In this document: positions 17,043-26,728 of the stretch, piece after piece
How the letters are laid out: every line of letters begins with the position of its first letter
Numbering within the stretch: the first letter of the stretch is position 1
DNA from: Dinoroseobacter sp.
GTDB lineage: Bacteria > Pseudomonadota > Alphaproteobacteria > Rhodobacterales > Rhodobacteraceae
DNA: 64,000 nucleotides
Assembly: GCA_017643385.1 (NCBI GenBank)
Contig: JAEPNN010000001.1
Coordinates: 496,001 to 560,000 of the forward strand
Reading direction: 5' to 3'
Program-made: the position numbers and the translations under genes
Notes under the pieces: generated by a model
Databases searched by the model: none
Seen by the model: the letters and a program-made list of their open reading frames with translations, nothing else
What the model was told of the DNA's origin: nothing

Positions 17043-17954
17043 GTGGCCCGGATTTATGACGAAAACGAAAACTACGGCTCTCACGTCCGTCGCATATTGA
17101 TCGCGGTGACGGTGGTTGTTTTGTTGTTGCTTGTGTTCATCTGGCGCATCGATAATCCACGCGTCGAGCGACTGCGTGCGTCAGTGGTAGAGGCGGTGCT
17201 TCCAAATTTGGAATGGGCGCTTTTGCCGGTTTCACAATTGGCGCGCATGGGTGATGATTTTGCCTCGTATTCTAGATTGTATGAGCAAAACCAACAGCTT
17301 AGAAGAGAGCTTCAACAGATGGAGGCCTGGCGCGAAGCTGCTTTGCAGCTTGAACAGGAAAACGCGCGGCTGTTGGATCTTAACAATGTGCGTCTGGACC
17401 CTGAACTTACCTTTGTCACAGGCGTTGTTATGGCAGACAACGGCACTAGCTTCCGCCGATCTGTCATATTGAATGTTGGGGATCGTGACGGGGTTCGAGA
17501 AGGACAGGCCGCCATGGATGGACTTGGCCTTGTTGGTCGAATCGCGGGACTTTCGCCGACCACTGCGCGTGTTTTGCTTTTGACTGACAGCGCCAGTCAG
17601 GTTCCGGTCGCAATTCAACCCTCCGGTCAGACGGCGATTTTGCTGGGCGACAATACCACTGCTCCTTCGCTTGAATTTATTGAGAACCCGGAGCAAGTGC
17701 GTCCGGGGGACCGCATCATCTCGTCGGGAGATGGCGGTGTCTTCCCGGCAGGGCTCTTGGTTGGGCAGGTCGCACTCGGGCGGGACGGGCGACTGCGTGC
17801 CCGACTGGCTGCCGATTATGAGCGACTTGAGTTCTTGCGGATCCTCCGCACGTCGTCGCGACCCGAAATCGGAGAAGCGTCTACGCTGGTTGCTGAAGAC
17901 CCAGCATCGCAAACCCAGTCAAACATTGGTGTCGAGGCAGATGGTGATGGTTGA
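17043..17954 (+). CDS. mreC: Rod shape-determining protein MreC
   Basis: 303 aa from a GTG start. One N-terminal transmembrane helix (about residues 20-38), then a coiled coil (about 75-115, with QQLRRELQQMEAWREAALQL), then the periplasmic beta domain typical of MreC. It links MreB to PBP2 and RodA in the elongasome. The acidic C-terminal tail is variable in the family. The last 8 bases overlap mreD. Confidence 0.92.
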   Translation: MARIYDENENYGSHVRRILIAVTVVVLLLLVFIWRIDNPRVERLRASVVEAVLPNLEWALLPVSQLARMGDDFASYSRLYEQNQQLRRELQQMEAWREAALQLEQENARLLDLNNVRLDPELTFVTGVVMADNGTSFRRSVILNVGDRDGVREGQAAMDGLGLVGRIAGLSPTTARVLLLTDSASQVPVAIQPSGQTAILLGDNTTAPSLEFIENPEQVRPGDRIISSGDGGVFPAGLLVGQVALGRDGRLRARLAADYERLEFLRILRTSSRPEIGEASTLVAEDPASQTQSNIGVEADGDG

Positions 17955-18486
17955 CCAGAATGCATTGGAAATATGGCTGTACCGGCTGCTCGCCACAGTT
18001 CTGATTGCGCTTTGGATTTTTGCATCGCTTTTGCCGATAAACGGGGCAGCGGCAGGTCTGCCATGGCCTGACCTTGCGTATTGTTTGATGATCGCCTGGA
18101 TCTTGCGGCGTCCGGAGTTCATGCCTTTCCCACTGATCGTGGTTTTAGGTCTGACTATGGATTTTCTCTTTTTCAAAGTGCCGGGTGCTTGGACGCTAAT
18201 TTTACTTCTCAGCACCGAAATATTGCGAAAATCGTCTGTAACCGAAGGCAACTCAGGCGTCATCTATGAAGGGGGCGCTGTTCTGGCGACATTGGTTGGT
18301 GCATTTCTGGGCCATCGGGCATTGCTTGCAATTTTCGGGGTTCAACAACCACCGCTTGGCGGCACACTTCTCGAGCTTGTGTTCACCCTCCTCGCGTATC
18401 CGCTTGTGGTGTTGATATCAGTTTATATCTTGCAGATCAGACGGCCTGACCTCGCCGAATCCTTGTCGTTTAAAATTCGCTCATGA
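17947..18486 (+). CDS. mreD: Rod shape-determining protein MreD
   Basis: 179 aa, about five hydrophobic helices, consistent with the inner-membrane MreD subunit of the elongasome. The ATG at 17947 is preferred because CGAGGCAG precedes it at suitable distance; an ATG at 17941 is also in frame but too close to that site. It overlaps mreC by 8 bases and shares an ATGA overlap with mrdA, so the genes are translationally coupled. Confidence 0.85.
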   Translation: MVDQNALEIWLYRLLATVLIALWIFASLLPINGAAAGLPWPDLAYCLMIAWILRRPEFMPFPLIVVLGLTMDFLFFKVPGAWTLILLLSTEILRKSSVTEGNSGVIYEGGAVLATLVGAFLGHRALLAIFGVQQPPLGGTLLELVFTLLAYPLVVLISVYILQIRRPDLAESLSFKIRS

Positions 18487-20426
18487 AACGTACAGACCGC
18501 GATAATCACGAAAGCGCCGCACGGATCACACGCAGGACCGCTGTTTTGGGTGGGGCTCAGCTGGCAGTGCTTGGTGTGCTCGGATGGCGTATGCGCCAGT
18601 TGCAAGTTGAACAGGCCGCAGAATTCCGACTGCTTGCCGAAGAAAACCGCATAAATTTCAGGCTTCTGCCTCCTGCCCGTGGTTTGATCTACGATCGTAA
18701 CGGCGTGGCCCTTGCGGAGAATGAACCGAATTACCGAGTTGTCATCGTGCGCGAAGACGCGGGCGACGTGGACATGGTGCTCAAACGCCTTGCTCTGCTC
18801 ATCCCGATACCCGATGAGGAGCTTCAGCGGCGGCGCGAGGAAATCGCGCGGCGATCGCCGTTTGTGCCGATAACAGTCGCGGATCGACTAAGCTGGCAGG
18901 ATTTCTCTGAAGTTGCCGTGAACGCCCCGGCATTGCCGGGCATAACCCCAGAGGTCGGGTTGTCACGATACTACCCATTGGGATCAGATTTTGCGCATGT
19001 CGTGGGTTATGTCGGACCCGTATCTGATTTTGATCTTCAGCGGATCGACGACGATGATCCGCTTTTGCAAATTCCACGTTTCCAGATTGGTAAAACTGGC
19101 GTTGAAAATCGACTGGAACGTACCTTGCGAGGCAGCGCCGGCACGAAACGCATTGAAGTGAATGCCGCGGGAAGGGTGATGCGTGAACTCGGCCGCGAAG
19201 AGGGTGTGCCTGGTTCAAATGTTCAGCTGACCATTGACTATGCACTACAGAACTATGTTCAGGCGCGGTTGGGAGAGCAAAGCGCATCGGGCATCGTACT
19301 AGACGTTGAAACGGGCGACATCCTCGCGTTGGGCTCTGCGCCTACTTATGATTCCAACCTCTTCGTGAGGGGCATTTCAGCGACGAATTACAACGCACTT
19401 CTAAACAATCCTTACCGTCCTCTTTCGACCAAAAGTGTCCAGGGTACCTACCCGCCCGGGTCTACCTTCAAGATGGTAACGGCGCTTGCTGCCCTTGAAG
19501 ATGGAGTCATTGATCTCGATGAGCGCATCACTTGTTCTGGTTTCACGGAGCTCGGTGATCGGCGCTTCCATTGCTGGCGTCGGGGTGGACATGGGCCGAT
19601 GGACCTCAAGTCCAGCCTCCGTGAAAGCTGCGATGTTTTCTATTATGAGATCGCTCAGCGGGTCGGGATCAACAAGATAACTGCGATGGCGCGTCGTCTG
19701 GGACTTGGGCGCCGATATGACTTGCCGCTCAACGCAGTTGCTGAAGGTCTCATGCCTACACGCGAATGGAAAAAACGCGTTCGCTCTGAAGATTGGCTTA
19801 TTGGCGATACACTGAATGCATGCATCGGGCAGGGGTTTGTTCTGACCTCACCAATGCAACTGGCTGTTATGACGGCACGGCTGGCAACCGGCAGGGCAGT
19901 TGAACCAAATTTGATCCGTAGTGTTGATGGGCGCCCCGGAGACCGCCAGCCACCTGCAGATTTGGGTATCAATCCAGAACATCTCTCAGCGGTCCGTGAA
20001 GCCATGGATGAGGTCATGAACCGCAGGGGTGGAACGGCTTATGGATCTCGGCTCGTCGACGACAAGTTCAGGCTTGCAGGCAAAACTGGGACCAGTCAGG
20101 TCCGCAACATCACGGCCGCTGAACGTGCGGCGGGTGTGGTCCGTAATGAGGATCTGCCGTGGGATCGACGGGACCATGCATTGTTTGTGGGCTACGGCCC
20201 GCAACCTGCCCCAAAATATGCAGTTTCGGTTGTTGTAGAACACGGCGGCGGAGGATCTGCAGCCGCAGCACCGATCGCGCGCGACTTGCTTTTGCGCGCG
20301 ATGCACGGCGACATGCCACCGCTTTCTGCGTATCCATCACACCTGCGCAACGCTGTTCGACGGGAACGCGATGCGCTTGAATTGATTGATCCCATCGCGC
20401 CTAGCGAAGGGCGGACGCGGGCATGA
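18483..20426 (+). CDS. mrdA: Penicillin-binding protein 2, elongation transpeptidase
   Basis: 647 aa. One N-terminal membrane anchor (about residues 21-37), a dimerisation/pedestal region, then the transpeptidase domain with the active serine S327 in STFK (K330), SCD in RESCDVF and KTGTS in AGKTGTSQ. It cross-links peptidoglycan during rod elongation with RodA. It overlaps mreD and rodA by ATGA junctions. Confidence 0.96.
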   Translation: MKRTDRDNHESAARITRRTAVLGGAQLAVLGVLGWRMRQLQVEQAAEFRLLAEENRINFRLLPPARGLIYDRNGVALAENEPNYRVVIVREDAGDVDMVLKRLALLIPIPDEELQRRREEIARRSPFVPITVADRLSWQDFSEVAVNAPALPGITPEVGLSRYYPLGSDFAHVVGYVGPVSDFDLQRIDDDDPLLQIPRFQIGKTGVENRLERTLRGSAGTKRIEVNAAGRVMRELGREEGVPGSNVQLTIDYALQNYVQARLGEQSASGIVLDVETGDILALGSAPTYDSNLFVRGISATNYNALLNNPYRPLSTKSVQGTYPPGSTFKMVTALAALEDGVIDLDERITCSGFTELGDRRFHCWRRGGHGPMDLKSSLRESCDVFYYEIAQRVGINKITAMARRLGLGRRYDLPLNAVAEGLMPTREWKKRVRSEDWLIGDTLNACIGQGFVLTSPMQLAVMTARLATGRAVEPNLIRSVDGRPGDRQPPADLGINPEHLSAVREAMDEVMNRRGGTAYGSRLVDDKFRLAGKTGTSQVRNITAAERAAGVVRNEDLPWDRRDHALFVGYGPQPAPKYAVSVVVEHGGGGSAAAAPIARDLLLRAMHGDMPPLSAYPSHLRNAVRRERDALELIDPIAPSEGRTRA

Positions 20427-21568
20427 GTTATCTTGAATATAGCCTTCGTACTGTCCCCAGCGGGCCGGCTAAGCTGCTCTACATGAATTGGGGCCTGATC
20501 CTGCTGATACTTGCGGTCGCGTCGATGGGGTTTTTGATGCTGTACTCGGTCTCGGGTGGCAATATGGCACGCTGGGCAGAGCCGCAGATGAAGCGCTTTG
20601 GATTGGGCATGGCGATCTTATTTTTTGTTGCCATGGTCCCGATCCATATCTGGCGAAACTTCTCTGTCCTCGCGTATCTTGGCACCCTCGTTCTGCTTCT
20701 CGCTGTCGAGTTCTTCGGGGTGGTCGGCATGGGTGCACAGCGCTGGATCGACCTTGGTTTCATGCGGCTTCAGCCGTCTGAATTGATGAAGATCACGCTC
20801 GTTATGGTGCTGGCTGCCTATTATGATTGGCTTGATGTGACGAAGGTATCCAAGCTTCAGTATGTTGCGTTGCCAGTCGTTATGATCCTGATTCCAGTCT
20901 TCCTTGTTCTTGGACAACCTGATCTCGGAACTGGGTTGCTTCTGCTGCTTGGCGGCGCAGTGGTCATGTTTGTCGCCGGCGTGCACTGGGCTTATTTCGC
21001 GGTCGTGATCGCCACCGGGGTCGGAGCGGTCTATGCTGTTTTTGCGTCGCGCGGTACCGAATGGCAGCTGTTGCAAGACTACCAATACCGACGCATCGAT
21101 ACCTTCCTTGATCCCAGCCAGGACCCACTTGGGGCGGGCTATCACATCACCCAGTCAAAGATTGCTCTCGGTTCTGGGGGATGGACAGGGCGCGGATTCA
21201 TGGAAGGCACGCAAAGTCGGTTGAATTTCTTGCCCGAAAAACACACTGACTTTATTTTCACGACACTTGCCGAAGAGTTTGGTTTTCTCGGCGGTATCTC
21301 CCTCTTGGCGCTCTACGGGTTGATCATCGCCTTTTGTGTCGTCTCGGCGCTGCGCACGCGCGATCGGTTCGCTTCTTTGATGATCCTTGGGATTACGTCC
21401 GCCTTTTTCTTCTACTTCGCAGTCAACATGGCGATGGTGATGGGGTTGGCCCCGGTTGTTGGGGTTCCGCTGCCATTGGTCAGTTATGGTGGATCTGCCA
21501 TGCTTGTGATCCTTGCGGGTTTCGGGCTTATACAAAGTGCTCATATCCACCGCCCGAGATCTCGATAA
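20423..21568 (+). CDS. rodA: Peptidoglycan polymerase RodA (SEDS family)
   Basis: 381 aa with about ten hydrophobic helices. SEDS signatures are present: RLQPSELMKI, GQPDLGTGLLLLLGG and EKHTDFIFTTLAEEFGFLGG, the last near the catalytic Asp loop. It is the glycosyltransferase partner of PBP2. Last gene of the mre operon proper; the next gene starts 19 bases downstream and may be co-transcribed. Confidence 0.95.
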   Translation: MSYLEYSLRTVPSGPAKLLYMNWGLILLILAVASMGFLMLYSVSGGNMARWAEPQMKRFGLGMAILFFVAMVPIHIWRNFSVLAYLGTLVLLLAVEFFGVVGMGAQRWIDLGFMRLQPSELMKITLVMVLAAYYDWLDVTKVSKLQYVALPVVMILIPVFLVLGQPDLGTGLLLLLGGAVVMFVAGVHWAYFAVVIATGVGAVYAVFASRGTEWQLLQDYQYRRIDTFLDPSQDPLGAGYHITQSKIALGSGGWTGRGFMEGTQSRLNFLPEKHTDFIFTTLAEEFGFLGGISLLALYGLIIAFCVVSALRTRDRFASLMILGITSAFFFYFAVNMAMVMGLAPVVGVPLPLVSYGGSAMLVILAGFGLIQSAHIHRPRSR

Positions 21569-21587
21569 TCCCGAAGGAATTTTGACA

Positions 21588-22529
21588 ATGGTGAACGTCC
21601 TATTCGCCGCGTTGCCCATGCGTTGGGACCAATACGAGACGCCACTTCGCAAGTCGTTCGAAGACGTCGGGCTCGACGTGGAGCTGACACCTAGCAACGC
21701 TCCATTTGACCCTGCAGAGATCGACTATGTCATCTATGCGCCCAACAGTGAGATCCAGGATTTCACGCCTTTTTCTCGTTGCAAGGCAGTTTTGAACCTT
21801 TGGGCAGGCGTGGAAGACATTGTGGGCAATGAAACGCTAACCATGCCCCTGACGCGTATGGTCGATTTTGGTCTGACTGAAGGTATGATCGAGTGGTGCA
21901 CAGGCCATGTGCTGCGCCATCATTTGGGAATGGATGCGCACATTCACGGCCAGGATGGTGTCTGGCGTGCTGGCATTGTGCCGCCGTTGGCGCGTGACCG
22001 TATCATCACGATACTAGGACTTGGCGCTTTGGGTTCGGCTGTCGGCCAGGCATTGCGGGCGCTCAACTTCCAAGTACGGGGGTGGAGCAGATCACTAAAG
22101 CAGGTGGAAGGCATTGCATGTTACGCAGGCGATGACGGCTTGAGCGAAGCACTGACGGGCGCTGAGGGCGTTGTTCTTCTGCTTCCAAACACACCGGCCA
22201 CTGAAAACACCCTGAATGCGTCTACGCTGTCATTGCTTGCGGAGGGTGCATTCATCATTAATCCGGGTCGGGGGCCATTGATTGATGACACCGCGCTTCT
22301 CGAAGCGTTGGATAGCGGACAGGTTGGGCATGCGACCCTGGATGTGTTCCGTATCGAACCCTTGCCGGCCGAACATGCGTTCTGGTCACATCCTCGGGTG
22401 ACGGTTACCCCTCACATTGCGTCTGAGACCCGCGCAACGAGCGCAGCTGCAGTGGTTGCCGAAAACATTCGGCGTGCAGAAGCGGGCGAGCCTTTGTTGC
22501 ACCGCGTGGACCGAAAGGCTGGTTACTGA
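21588..22529 (+). CDS. D-2-hydroxyacid dehydrogenase (glyoxylate/hydroxypyruvate reductase A type)
   Basis: 313 aa from the ATG at 21588; longer in-frame starts would lie inside rodA. The NAD(P)-binding motif ILGLGALGSAVGQAL, an Arg/Glu-region motif (INPGRGPLIDD) and the catalytic His in TPHIASETRA are present. It probably reduces glyoxylate or hydroxypyruvate (GhrA-like). It follows rodA in the same direction, likely as a read-through passenger rather than a functional part of the elongasome. Confidence 0.85.
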   Translation: MVNVLFAALPMRWDQYETPLRKSFEDVGLDVELTPSNAPFDPAEIDYVIYAPNSEIQDFTPFSRCKAVLNLWAGVEDIVGNETLTMPLTRMVDFGLTEGMIEWCTGHVLRHHLGMDAHIHGQDGVWRAGIVPPLARDRIITILGLGALGSAVGQALRALNFQVRGWSRSLKQVEGIACYAGDDGLSEALTGAEGVVLLLPNTPATENTLNASTLSLLAEGAFIINPGRGPLIDDTALLEALDSGQVGHATLDVFRIEPLPAEHAFWSHPRVTVTPHIASETRATSAAAVVAENIRRAEAGEPLLHRVDRKAGY

Positions 22530-22542
22530 CGCAAGTCGGCCG

Positions 22543-23328
22543 CTACTTCAATTTTGGCGGCGCTTTTGGGTCCATTCCGGGCGCACTTGGTGCTTGCTGC
22601 ACATCAGGAATTGGCAGGTCAAATCGCAATCCATGCCGCGCTAGCGTAGCCGCGATTTCGTCCGAACTGGCAAAGAACGCGACATCTATGGTTCCCGCTT
22701 CGATACCTGCAAATGTCAAAGCCTCTTGTGTAGCTTCAGCCAGTGATACCTGCGCATCGGGCAAGGCGTCTATGAAAGCCAGCAGAGGCGTTTTCGCACC
22801 GCTTTCGTAGGTCGCCCGTACAAGATATGCGAGCCGTGCAAGGCCTTTTGCCTGAGCGAGTTTTGCGTCAAGTGCGGTCAGTACACGCTCGGGTAATCCC
22901 GACGGAGGCGCGATCTCTGATGGAATTATATCCATCTCTTTGGGTCGTGCGGCCAGCGTATCGCGCAGCCAAACCAAGGCGGTATGCGGCAACACAATCG
23001 AGGAGGGCGCTACCTCCAGATTCAATCCAATTCCGGCGCCTTGCTCTGCCACCATCTGAACCAACCGACGCCCTGGCATGGCGGCATAGGAAGCTGCTCC
23101 GCCAAGAAATTCGGTCAAACGCGCTTCGCTGTCGAAGGCCAAAATGATTTGCTCGCCGTCAACCGGAAAAATCAAGGGATTAAGAGTGTCGCCTACGGGG
23201 GCTGCTTCTAGTGCGACGACCAGTTCGCTATCAGCAACCCGTTCGTAAAATTGCAGCCGAAGCGTCTCGTTTTCGGGCTCGGCTTCCATCGCTGCGTGGG
23301 CGTGGTCAATCGGGGTGAGTTCGCTCAT
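22543..23328 (-). CDS. SseB family protein
   Basis: 261 aa soluble protein of the SseB family; the N-terminal half (MSELTPIDHAHAAMEAEP, then FPVDGEQIILAFDSEARL) matches the SseB N-terminal domain, and a second SseB-like C-terminal region follows. Molecular function is not established for this family. Its start overlaps the stop of the upstream uracil-DNA glycosylase-like gene by 4 bases, so the two form an operon. Confidence 0.75.
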   Translation of the reverse strand: MSELTPIDHAHAAMEAEPENETLRLQFYERVADSELVVALEAAPVGDTLNPLIFPVDGEQIILAFDSEARLTEFLGGAASYAAMPGRRLVQMVAEQGAGIGLNLEVAPSSIVLPHTALVWLRDTLAARPKEMDIIPSEIAPPSGLPERVLTALDAKLAQAKGLARLAYLVRATYESGAKTPLLAFIDALPDAQVSLAEATQEALTFAGIEAGTIDVAFFASSDEIAATLARHGLRFDLPIPDVQQAPSAPGMDPKAPPKLK

Positions 23329-23924
23329 TCTGCCAAAACTTCTGTAACGCGTTGGCGCAAGTCAGGAAGAACCTCTGCCTCAAACCAAGGGTTTCGTTTC
23401 AACCACGCGGTATTGCGCCAAGACGGGTGAGGCAAGGGAAAGACTCGCGGCGCATGGTCTCGCCAACGCTGGACTGTCTCGGTAACTGAGCTTCTTGTCT
23501 CTAAATGCCATTTATGCGCCGCGCTGCCGACCAGAACGGCCAGTTCAATCGACTGCAAGTTTTCCATAACCTGATCGTGCCAGGTTTTTGCGCAGATTGG
23601 CGGCGGCGGGAGGTCTGAGCCAGCTTTGGAGTAGCCTGGGAAACAGAATGCCATCGGAACGATGGCAACACGATCTTGGTCGTAAAATGTATCCTCATCC
23701 ATGCCTAACCAAACTCTCAAGCGGTCTCCTGAGAGATCTGTGAACGGTTGACCACTTCTATAGACGCGTGCACCTGGTGCTTGTCCTGCGATCAGTATCC
23801 TTGCGTTTGGCTTAAACCACACCACCGGATTAGGTGTGTGTGCAGTATGCGTTTTGGCAAATCGATCTGCGCAAATCTTACAACCACGTATTTTTTCTCT
23901 TAGCGATAGGTAGTTTTCGGGCAT
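23325..23924 (-). CDS. Uracil-DNA glycosylase superfamily protein (family 4-like, Fe-S type)
   Basis: 199 aa. Motif A is GQAPG (about residues 47-51) and motif B is HPSWRN near residue 165, both at the superfamily positions. Four cysteines fit the 4Fe-4S pattern of family 4 enzymes: C-x2-C in GCKICAD, then a C-x16-C pair from AFCFPG to PPICAK. It therefore probably excises uracil or another damaged base, or is a related Fe-S enzyme. Gln replaces the Glu usually found in GEAPG, so specificity may differ. Operon with the SseB-like gene. Confidence 0.8.
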   Translation of the reverse strand: MPENYLSLREKIRGCKICADRFAKTHTAHTPNPVVWFKPNARILIAGQAPGARVYRSGQPFTDLSGDRLRVWLGMDEDTFYDQDRVAIVPMAFCFPGYSKAGSDLPPPPICAKTWHDQVMENLQSIELAVLVGSAAHKWHLETRSSVTETVQRWRDHAPRVFPLPHPSWRNTAWLKRNPWFEAEVLPDLRQRVTEVLAE

Positions 23925-24292
23925 GGATCAGAATACGTCTATTTAAGTTCATAGTGGGTTTGCACGCAGACTCTATGTGCAGACGCAAATCTATCCCTGT
24001 CCACCAAGATCAATTTTGTGATGAAGTATTATGAGGTCAGATTTCCCGCAACTTTTTGGTCTATGGCTTTGTTCCCGGCGCTTTGAGGCTAACTGTCTGG
24101 AATAGTGAAACAAAGTGCTGCTTTGATAACGCTTTGTTGCTATAATTTTCGGTGCAAGTTTCCAATCATTGAACAGTTAGTCTCATTTCATCCCAAAAAA
24201 TTCACCATTCGACATAATGCTGCCCCATACCACACCTAGAACTGGAGCGGTGTGAAAACTGCCCCTATTTTGTGGGCAGAACGGATAGCGAA
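23925..24292. other. Intergenic region with leader hairpin before the capsule gene cluster
   Basis: About 370 bases, AT-rich, without a gene. It must hold the divergent promoters of the glycosylase-like gene and the capsule ATPase gene. CTGCCC (24259-24264) and GGGCAG (24274-24279) are perfect arms 13 bases before the ATPase start codon and could form a hairpin overlapping the ribosome loading region. Confidence 0.4.
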
Positions 24293-24952
24293 ATGATTGA
24301 GTTTGACCGCGTCAGTAAAAGCTTCTGGACTGGGAAGCAGCGCAAGGTAATCTTGGACGAGGCGTCGTTCCGGGTCGAACTCGGTCGGTCCGTGGGTATT
24401 CTGGCGCCAAACGGTACGGGTAAGACCACGATCATCAACATGATGGCAGGTTTGGAAAAACCTGACGAGGGTCGGATCTCGCGCACCAGCCGAATTTCAT
24501 TCCCGTTGGGTTTTATGGGCGGTGTTGTTAACCGCCACACAGGCCGAGAGAACGCGAGATATATCGCCCGGCTTTACGATCTCGATCCAGACTACGTCGA
24601 AGCGTTTTGTCGCTATCTTTGTGACATCAAAGAGTACTTTGACATGGCGGTTGGAACTTATAGCCAGGGGATGCGTGCAAGGTTCAGTTTCGCGCTGATG
24701 TTAAGCCTCGATTTTGACATCTATCTTATCGATGAAGGCATGCCGTCTACAACGGATGTGCAATTCAACAAACGCGCAGGCGCTGTTCTGCGTGAAAGGC
24801 TGGGCAAGTCCACTGTCGTGGTCGTGTCGCATCAATCCAGCACCTTGGAAAAGTTCTGTCGCTCCGCTGCGGTGTTGCGCGGTGGTAAGTTGCACATGTT
24901 TGAAACATTGGAAGAAGCGAAGCGGTTGTATGACTACGAAACCCAGAGCTAA
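24293..24952 (+). CDS. Capsular polysaccharide export ABC transporter ATPase (KpsT/Wzt-like)
   Basis: 219 aa from the ATG of MIEFDRVSKSFW. Walker A reads APNGTGKTT with Ala in place of the first Gly, the signature is YSQGMRARF (the KpsT type), and Walker B is YLIDEGM. It would power export of a capsular polysaccharide across the inner membrane. The cognate permease (KpsM-like) is not adjacent, unlike in most capsule loci. The 3' end overlaps the next gene by 23 bases. Confidence 0.82.
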   Translation: MIEFDRVSKSFWTGKQRKVILDEASFRVELGRSVGILAPNGTGKTTIINMMAGLEKPDEGRISRTSRISFPLGFMGGVVNRHTGRENARYIARLYDLDPDYVEAFCRYLCDIKEYFDMAVGTYSQGMRARFSFALMLSLDFDIYLIDEGMPSTTDVQFNKRAGAVLRERLGKSTVVVVSHQSSTLEKFCRSAAVLRGGKLHMFETLEEAKRLYDYETQS

Positions 24953-26726
24953 AAAATTCCGTCTCAGAAGAGGTGGTTCTGGGGCGACGACTTCATCCGA
25001 GGCGTCGCAGCCGCAGCCGCAGGCGTATACAAATAAAGACGGCTTGGGTGGTGGGGACATGCCTTTTGCCGAAACCCATGATGATGGGTTTGGCAGCATG
25101 GATTTTACCGGCGACGAAGCTTCGCAACCCAAGCGTGCTGTAAGTCCGCGTCGCCCCAGCCGTGGGTCAGCAGAGTTGCAGGCAAATCCGGCGCAGGCGG
25201 GTGGTCGACGTCCACGAGCCGCCGTAGTCAAACGCGCAAGCGCACCCGATCCTCAACAACTTTCCGATTTGACGAGTAAGGATGAGATTGAAGCAATCCG
25301 ACAGGAGGGCCTGACGGGCCGCCAATTGCGGATCGCTCGCCGGATCGCCCAACGCAACGGATTGAACCCCGTTTCCGACCTCGACGCTGTTCGACAGTTA
25401 CGCCAGCGCGGCATCGATCCATTCGCACGCGAAAACATGCTGCAGCTGGTTGAGGGTGAAACTGCCAAAACGCCTGATCCCCAACTTCCGCAAACCGTTC
25501 CGCAAAACAAACCGCCAGCACGCAAGGCGCCACCCCAAGTGGACGATAGGGGTAGAGGCGGGGCTGCGCCGGATGTTGCGAAGGAAGTTCGTAAGATTCA
25601 GCGCGATATCATGCGCCGTCGTCGCAAGCGGATGGTGCTGCTGTTTGCACGCCTAATCTTTTTTGTTTTCATTCCCACGCTTTTGGCTGGGGCATACTAT
25701 TATCGTTATGCCACGCCTATGTTCGCGACGAACTCCGAATTTGTCATTCAGCAAGCGGACAGTGGCGCTTCTGCAGGGGGCATGGGGGGTATGTTCTCTG
25801 GCACAGCACTGGCCACCAGTCAGGATGCTGTAACAGTCCAAAGCTATCTGCAGTCGCGGGATGCTATGATGCGACTTGATGGCGATCTAGGGTTTAAGCA
25901 GCATTTCTCGGAAGACCGGATAGACACGCTTCAGCGTTTGCCGGTCGATGCGACCAACGAAGCCACGTACCGTGTCTATCGGCGTCACGTGAAGATCGGC
26001 TTTGATCCGACTGAGGGCATCATCAAAATGGAAGTGATCGCAGCGGATCCTCAATCCAGCACAGCCTTTGCCCAAGCGCTGATTGGATATGCGGAAGAGC
26101 AGGTCGACAACCTGACCCAGCGTTTGCGTGAAGATCAGATGCGCGGTGCCACGCAAAGTTATGAAGATGCAGAACTGCGGATGCTCGAAGCCCAGCAGCG
26201 CGTGGTGGCATTACAGGAACAACGCGGTGTGATGAGTGCGCAAGCCGAGGCCTCTTCGTTGATGAACCAGATTTCTACCTTCGAGGTTGAGCTGGAAAAC
26301 GAGCGTCTGCGACTTGCTGAATTGCAGTCAAACGCCAACCCTAATCGTACACGCGTGTCGATTGTTGAAGGCAACATTCGCCGGCTTGAAAACCTCGTCG
26401 CTGATCTCCGATCTCGTATGACCGAAGGTGGGGCGGGCGGGGCGGCGTCATTGGCTCGAATTTCTGGCGAATTGATGATCGCAGAGCAGGACCTTCAAAC
26501 CAGGACGTTGCTGCTGCAACAGTCTTTGCAACAACTTGAAACTGCCCGGATTGAGGCCAACCGTCAGGTGCGTTATCTGTCGGTGGGCGTCAGCCCGATT
26601 GCTCCGGATGAGGCCGCCTATCCCCGCGCTTTGGAAAACACCTTCCTTGCGTTTATGATCTTTGGCGGAATTTACCTGATGTTGTCGCTGACCGCCTCGA
26701 TATTGCGGGAACAGGTTTCGGGTTAA
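24930..26726 (+). CDS. Capsule polysaccharide export/co-polymerase protein (KpsE-like) with long cytoplasmic N-terminus
   Basis: 598 aa. A hydrophilic, Gln/Pro/Arg-rich N-terminal extension of about 230 residues is followed by a transmembrane helix (about 235-257), a periplasmic region with coiled coil (about 410-540) and a C-terminal helix (about 572-592), the polysaccharide co-polymerase layout of KpsE. A conserved-looking segment (GLTGRQLRIARRIAQRNGL, then GIDPFAREN) sits in the extension. The start at 24930 is inside the ATPase gene, so the two are coupled. It forms the periplasmic adaptor of the capsule exporter. Confidence 0.78.
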   Translation: MTTKPRAKKFRLRRGGSGATTSSEASQPQPQAYTNKDGLGGGDMPFAETHDDGFGSMDFTGDEASQPKRAVSPRRPSRGSAELQANPAQAGGRRPRAAVVKRASAPDPQQLSDLTSKDEIEAIRQEGLTGRQLRIARRIAQRNGLNPVSDLDAVRQLRQRGIDPFARENMLQLVEGETAKTPDPQLPQTVPQNKPPARKAPPQVDDRGRGGAAPDVAKEVRKIQRDIMRRRRKRMVLLFARLIFFVFIPTLLAGAYYYRYATPMFATNSEFVIQQADSGASAGGMGGMFSGTALATSQDAVTVQSYLQSRDAMMRLDGDLGFKQHFSEDRIDTLQRLPVDATNEATYRVYRRHVKIGFDPTEGIIKMEVIAADPQSSTAFAQALIGYAEEQVDNLTQRLREDQMRGATQSYEDAELRMLEAQQRVVALQEQRGVMSAQAEASSLMNQISTFEVELENERLRLAELQSNANPNRTRVSIVEGNIRRLENLVADLRSRMTEGGAGGAASLARISGELMIAEQDLQTRTLLLQQSLQQLETARIEANRQVRYLSVGVSPIAPDEAAYPRALENTFLAFMIFGGIYLMLSLTASILREQVSG

Positions 26727-26728
26727 GC

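Noticed and set aside
17232-17912. 226-codon minus-strand frame across mreC
   Set aside because: Antisense shadow of mreC, which has family-typical anchor and coiled coil.
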